DNA of 64,000 bases from Megaleporinus macrocephalus. Lineage: Eukaryota; Chordata; Actinopteri; Characiformes; Anostomidae. The stretch lies in NCBI GenBank assembly GCA_021613375.1, contig CM038721.1, forward strand, positions 2,878,486 to 2,942,485. Reading direction: 5' to 3'. A program made the position numbers and the translations under genes. The notes under the pieces were generated by a model, which was not told the DNA's origin, did not search any database, and saw nothing but the letters and a program-made list of their open reading frames with translations. Within the stretch, counting starts at the first letter, position 1. The number at the start of each line of letters is the position of its first letter. Positions 58,846 to 64,000 of the stretch are shown here, one piece after another.

Positions 58846-59908
58846 AATTTCAGTTAAAAAACTGCTTCTGGTTTGGGTTCCTTTATTAATGTTAGCCCAT
58901 AAAGAGAAGCAGCCCTCAGCCCTTCACACGTTCCTCATTTAGTCTTTTGTTTAGTTGTTGTTGTTGTTTCTGTTGAGGTGCAGAATGAGGGGTCTCTAAA
59001 AGAAGAGGAAGTGGCACAGTGGAATCATTGTGTCTCCGAGCGCTCCAGCGCTGCTTTTCAGGGTTCAGTAGGCTGCTGAAGACCGCCGCGGAATCTTAAT
59101 ACGGTTCTTCAAGACGCAGCCAAAACCGATGAGCTCTTTTACAACAAGGTGATTTGTTGACTGTTTTTTTTTCTTCTCTCTCTTTTCTGCTCCCGTCCAC
59201 TTCTTCCTGTTCTGTATGGAGTGAGGGGAGGCGGGGGTGGTGGTGGTGGTGGGGAATGAAAAGAGGGAAGCGTTGAAGGATCGGGGCGTTTGAAGCTGTG
59301 TTCTGGTCTCAGTGGGGTGGAAGCGGGTGCAGAAACGTTGCTTTGTGCCACCCAGGTGTCTGGCATGCTGAGGCTCTTTGAGATGCGGTAATGGAGACGC
59401 GGGTGCAGGAGAGAAAAGTATAAAGCAAGAAAAATGCAACACCACAACATGAAGAATCCATGGTGTGGTTCCTTTCCTGGTTCTTCAAAAACAGGTTCTC
59501 CACACCCACATTAAAGAATCATTAAAAGAAAGGTTCTTCAGGGAACAGTGGTTGCCATCGCTTTGAAAACCCTTAGTAATGTAGTAATTTATTTTTGTTT
59601 TTAATTAAGAATGTGTCACCGTATGAATGTAGTACTTGCATAGTAATAACATGCTAAAACTATGTGGTAACACAGTAATGGACTGGTTATTATGTAGTAA
59701 AAGACTGAGTCTATATTTATTTTTTGAAAAATCTCTAAAATTGATCTCTCTAGCTCTAGAAGACAACATAAAGGTAAATCACTGCTGACAATTGTATTTA
59801 CAAGCATTTAATTAAATGAATGCAATGCCGTATTGCAACATCCTCCGTATTAGTAGTAACGTATTTTATAACGTATTTATTTATTACAAAAAAAAAGATT
59901 TATATAAA
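58846..59908. other. No gene supported
   Basis: 58900-59420 is GC-richer with overlapping minus-strand open frames (up to 126 codons, 59065-59445) rich in Pro, Ser and Thr. No splice sites or poly(A) context tie them to a gene. AGAACC motifs recur at 59470-59560. Confidence 0.4.
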
Positions 59909-60080
59909 GATTTACATATCATCGTTTTCCAATGAAAAACAAGTCTCTCAAAAATTGCAACTTTACAGGAGAGACCAAAAACATATTTTACTTTCAATGT
60001 AAGTCACAGAACCAGAATATTTTCCAAGCTATGTAGAAAACTTGAAATCGGTTTTCATTGGACAGCGACGATATACATAT
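59909..60080 (+). mobile_element. MITE family 1, copy K (internal deletion)
   Basis: Left ATCATCGTTTTCCAATGAA, body GCAACTTTACAGGAGAGACC and TTTCAATGTAAGTCACAG, right GTTTTCATTGGACAGCGACG. The middle segment between the body and the right end is missing. Confidence 0.75.
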
Positions 60081-60889
60081 AATATGTGAAATATTACATA
60101 TTCTCAGAAGAGAAAAAGCAATAATGATACATACCAAATTACAAATGACCATTCTAGAGAGTAGCCCAGAAGAGTCAACTGTGAGCCTGAATTTTGTTGT
60201 TCTGGAACCACTACAAATGATTTGGTAATTAATGTAGGTTAAGTAGTCTTAAGGAAATACCCATATAATGATACAGTCCTAAAAAAATCAATTCAGATTG
60301 AATTTCAATTCATTTTAATCGCCCAAGCTTAGGGTTTAAATGTTCATGGTGTTGTATAGAATGCCCACAGTCCAAAAAGACCTATAATATAGTTTTTCTT
60401 AATCTTCTTTTTCTGATTCTTTGTTCTTTTGAGACCCAGCCAGCAGTTTTCATGCTGAGTGGAGAAAAAAATCAGAGTCTCTGGCTAATAACTAACTCAA
60501 ACTCACAAGGTTCACAATCAAAACCTGGTTTGACTCTAATTACCTCTCAGTAAGATGCTGAAAGTGGAACCTCACATCCAGGCCAAGCATCTTCTCGGAG
60601 GTTCTACATTTGAAGAGTGCTGTGATTTTCACCAGAGGAGGATGGGCTCCTCTTTTAAGTCACTGGTTCTTCATCGTCGAGTTTTGGGAGTCCTGGTCTC
60701 AGTGTTTCATCCTCATGTTTTTCCAGAGATGGTCCCTTGTTGTCTTCTCAGTGTGGAATATTGGAATCGCCATTGAAAGGAACACAGTTTTCCTGGATGA
60801 TGAATGAATTGGTAGCCTGGTGTTCTGTGTTCTACACTTAAGCCTTTGATTTTGGTCTTCATGCACTGTAACAGTGCTTCATGGGTACG
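60081..60889. other. No gene supported
   Basis: Two overlapping frames at 60555-60776 and 60610-60807 have ordinary composition, but no start context, splice or poly(A) support; unrecognised. Confidence 0.4.
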
Positions 60890-61990
60890 ACTGAACTACT
60901 AAAAATTTGTTTGAATAAATGATTCTTTCAATCAAATTAATTGTTTAGGTTGAGTAAAATGAGCTCAACCACTTTTTACCACATGAAATAATTTTTTACA
61001 ATGCGGCCAAAGTAGCCAATCTTTACTGTGTAGGTAATAATCACACTTTAAATTGGGTTCACAATATGGGACGGGTAGATCACAATTAGATGTTCCCCAC
61101 AGTTGTTGAGCCCTCATTGCTCTTCCACAAGCTTTCCTTTTCAGACTTGGTATCTCTCACTGCTTCTTCCACAAGTTCCTACTGAGTCTCTGCTGTTGAG
61201 TTCTTCTGAATGATCTGAGGGAGTCTATCTTTTTGAGTCTTAGTAAAATGACTGACTGTGGAATACTTTAAGGCTTGAGTAAAACTGGGTTGTACCAACG
61301 AAGCACTTCATGTGGTTACAGGCAATTGAAGTAACTTTACTCAACACATTTAAACCACAAACTAGTCCTTAAATCCCAAGAGTTGCAATTTTAGTTACTG
61401 CTTCAACATAGAAATCATGAAGTTGGAAGAAAAACGATGGGAAAAATGACACGTTTATTTAGCCAACAGGAAGAACAGCTCATGTTGAATCCTGATTTAA
61501 ATATGACTGGAATCACCGAATTCTGTTACCCCATGACCTCACGTTTTTTTTTCTTTTTTTCTTTTTGTGTTTATTTTGCATTTATTTTTATTTTTTATGT
61601 TATTTAATTGTTAAACTTAAAAGATGTGTACATATAAATTTTAAAAAGTAAAAAGAAATCATGGAGTTTGTGTAGATATTTTATTGTTATCATTATAAAC
61701 TACACTGCACAAATTGGGAGTAAATCTAAAAAATTACTTCATGTGGTTACAAGCAACTGGACTAGTTTAACTCAAAAATTTGTTTGATTAAAAAAATAGT
61801 TTATTTAAAAAAAACTTACATTGTTAAAGCACTTCATGTGGTTACAAGAAAATTACCATTTTTGATTTAATGTGAATATGTTGAATGAGGTATTCATTTT
61901 TTGATTTGAGAGAATTTAATTGTTTTAAGGAATTTTAATAGGTTGTACCAACGAAGCAGTGTTGTTTAAATAAAACTAGTCCATATGAAG
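60890..61990. repeat. Cluster of short dispersed repeats (ACTTCATGTGGTTACA family)
   Basis: CTTCATGTGGTTACA(G/A) occurs at about 61308, 61738 and 61831; GGTTGTACCAACGAAGCA at about 61289 and 61942. ACTCAA/TTGAGT motifs surround them in both orientations. This suggests several broken copies of one AT-rich DNA element. Confidence 0.6.
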
Positions 61991-62269
61991 TGTAACTGAA
62001 CGGCTGCTGTACTATGTTTTACATTCAAACCTCAAAATGAGATTTATAGAAAACAATTTAATTTAAACTACAGCCGCAGTATTGTTTACAATTAGATATT
62101 TTTTGGACTTGGAGATACTTCTTCATGCTCATACTTCATACTTTTAGGGTTTTATTTACTTTCTAGTCCTCTTCTCTGAGAATTCTCCTCATGTTTAATC
62201 CCACTGTATTGTTCAGACACTAAACTAATTTTTGGGTTTTATAAAAAGCATTTCCTCGATTCCTTTGAA

Positions 62270-63270
62270 TTGAACTGAACTGATCATTTGCCCCTTACAC
62301 GAGGCACGGCATCCATGTCAGAGAATCCATGCCCACAGTGCCCGCCGTCTCCGACCTTGGCATGCTATGTTGGCACCATCTGGTGGCAGCAAAGTCCCTC
62401 AAAGTCTACAGCTGCTTCATGCAGGACATGTTGTACCTTCTTTGTTCAATAAACATCTCGCATCTCCACACAGAATCATTATTCCCGTAAATGATCGTCT
62501 TCTCACACATATCCACGATTTCATATGCTCGGCTTCCCAGTAACAAACCGGAGGTCCGTTCCCAGGGGTCCAAAAATGACCGACCGAAAAAAAAAAGAAA
62601 AAGCGCTTTCTTTTCTCCGCTAGGCCATTCTCAGCGAAGCCCATTGTTTTAGGTTATTGCCGGTTCAGCTGGGCTTTGAGCTGCTGAAGGGGATGCGTAG
62701 GGCCCTGCGTGTTGCGTAAGAGAACAAGGCGCCAGTCAGGAGGCAGGGGCCACCTCACCACCTCGGAAAAGCTTCCTCTAAGCTTTGTGCAGCAAAACAA
62801 AGCACAAACATTTCCCTTCGCGTCGCCCGCTTTGACCATTCAGAACTCCCAATTAACACTGAATGTCCTTGGTGAGATCAAAATGCGTGCAATTATCTGC
62901 TGGGACTTTGAAGGCGCGGGCTCCCATCACTTCGACTGGCTGCACATTAGCGAGGGAGGAAAAAAAAAGCGAGGGAGGAAAATGGTGGGCCCGTCCGAGG
63001 CACAATGGAACGGGACAGCGGACAGTGTTTCGTGTGGTCCCTTCCGTCGAGCGACACAGTCATAATGAGAGTCCCGCTTAGAGGCTTGGGTCATTTCACA
63101 CACATTCCAGCGCACAATGCTGCCAGGGGCACTGCTAATGCCGCTCCGAGGGTTTGGCCGCTTTCATCCGGGAACAGAGGGCGATGCCAGGCAAATTTGC
63201 TCGTCCTTACAAACGCGGTCTTCTTCTGGACACTGGGACACTAATAGAACTGCCACGTATGAACAAACGA
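62270..63270. promoter_or_regulatory. 1-kb candidate conserved non-coding block with CTCF-like site
   Basis: The longest complex, GC-balanced, low-repeat stretch in the right half. CCATCTGGTGGCAGC at 62376-62390 closely fits the CTCF core. Elsewhere TTATTCCCGTAAATGATCG, CCCATTGTTTTAGG and CAATTATCTGCTGGG-type sequence occur. Several chance frames overlap on both strands with no splice support. Confidence 0.4.
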
Positions 63271-63489
63271 ATAAACCCATAAACACATCCAGCCGTACAC
63301 AAAAGGTGCTCTACAGGAACAAAGAAAATACAGCAGATTAACTGCACAACGTCTGCTTTATTTTTAAAAATATTACCATTCGGAAAAATCCCATGTGCTC
63401 TTTACATGGGAAAGCGAACTGAAATGGTTCATAGGACCCGATCTATATCTATTCAATCTTTAAATTTCCTTAAAAATGCATATCTAGTT

Positions 63490-64000
63490 ATAATTTCTAA
63501 AGGAATGAAGGGATGAAGGAACAGTGTTGGTGATGATGGTAAAGAAATGAATGGATGAAGGAACAGTGCTGGTGATGATTAAGAAATGAAGGGATGAAGG
63601 AACAGTGTTGGTGATGATGGTAAAGAAATGAATGGATGAAGGAACAGTGTTGGTGATGATTAAGGAATGAAGGGATGAAGGAACAGTGTTGGTGAAGATA
63701 AAGGAATGAATGGATAAAGGAACAGTGTTGGTGGTGATAAAGGAATGAAGCGATGAAGGAAAAGTGTAAGTGATGATAAAGGAATGAAGGGATGAAGGAA
63801 CAGTGTTGGTGATAAAGGAATAAAGGGATGAAGGAACAGTGTTGGTGATGATAAAGGAATGAAGGGATGAAGGAACAGTGTTGGTGATGATAAAGGAATG
63901 AAGGGATGAAGTAACAGTGTTGGTGATGATAAAGGAATGAAGGGATGAAGGAACAGTGTAAGTGATGATAAAGGAATGAAGGGATGAACGAACAGTGTTG
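63490..64000. repeat. 39-bp minisatellite array running off the window end
   Basis: Units of GGAATGAAGGGATGAAGGAA then CAGTGTTGGTGATGATAAA, with GGTAAAGAAATGAATGG and shortened variants; at least 13 copies. The right boundary lies outside the window. Confidence 0.97.

Noticed and set aside
59065..59509. Overlapping minus-strand frames, Pro/Ser/Thr-rich
   Set aside because: Three frames open at once, caused by GC-rich low-stop sequence; no splice or poly(A) evidence.

Overview
The window looks like teleost fish nuclear DNA. The evidence is intron-containing coding exons with GT-AG borders, eukaryotic tRNA-Arg genes with internal A and B boxes, a perfect vertebrate miR-9 hairpin, fish-type SINE, LINE and Tc1-like remnants, and very abundant micro- and minisatellites. 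The species cannot be fixed from sequence alone; an ostariophysan fish is my guess, at low confidence.

Layout. 0-1.6 kb: the last two coding exons of a gene I identify as kif7 (ciliary kinesin of Hedgehog signalling), plus strand. 1.6-13.2 kb: intergenic DNA with two divergent tRNA-Arg genes (ACG on minus, TCG on plus), a decayed Tc1-like transposon and several MITE copies. 13.2-17.7 kb: a CpG-rich promoter (three CCAAT boxes and a perfect CRE), a putative first exon, a mir-9 hairpin at 15155-15244 (plus strand) inside what looks like a spliced exon, and a further candidate exon at 17.6 kb. This is a mir-9 host transcript locus. From memory, human MIR9-3 lies on 15q26 in the same neighbourhood as KIF7, so this is probably the mir-9-3 paralogue. 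18-26 kb, 30-32 kb, 44 kb, 50 kb and 62-63 kb: gene-free, comparatively GC-rich, low-repeat blocks with octamer, SOX, CRE or CTCF-like sites that look like conserved non-coding or enhancer DNA downstream of mir-9. A candidate terminal exon with a poly(A) signal lies at 35.5-36.15 kb.

From 26.5 kb to the end the window is dominated by tandem repeats. Nine minisatellite or satellite arrays total about 13 kb: 49-bp, about 15-35-bp AT-rich, 20-bp, 38-bp, about 250-bp, TAGTATAG-like/128-bp, 50-bp, 21-bp and 39-bp units. The 20-bp array (36.4-39.2 kb) is the 5' head (Pol III A box) of a SINE whose remainder follows the array directly. The long open frames in the second half (for example 53.2-54.4 kb and 57.4-58.2 kb) are by-products of these arrays.

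No prokaryotic-type system, CRISPR array, virus or toxin gene was seen. The strongest biology is the kif7/tRNA/mir-9 arrangement with its promoter and enhancer-like surroundings; the most unusual structures are the tandem arrays.
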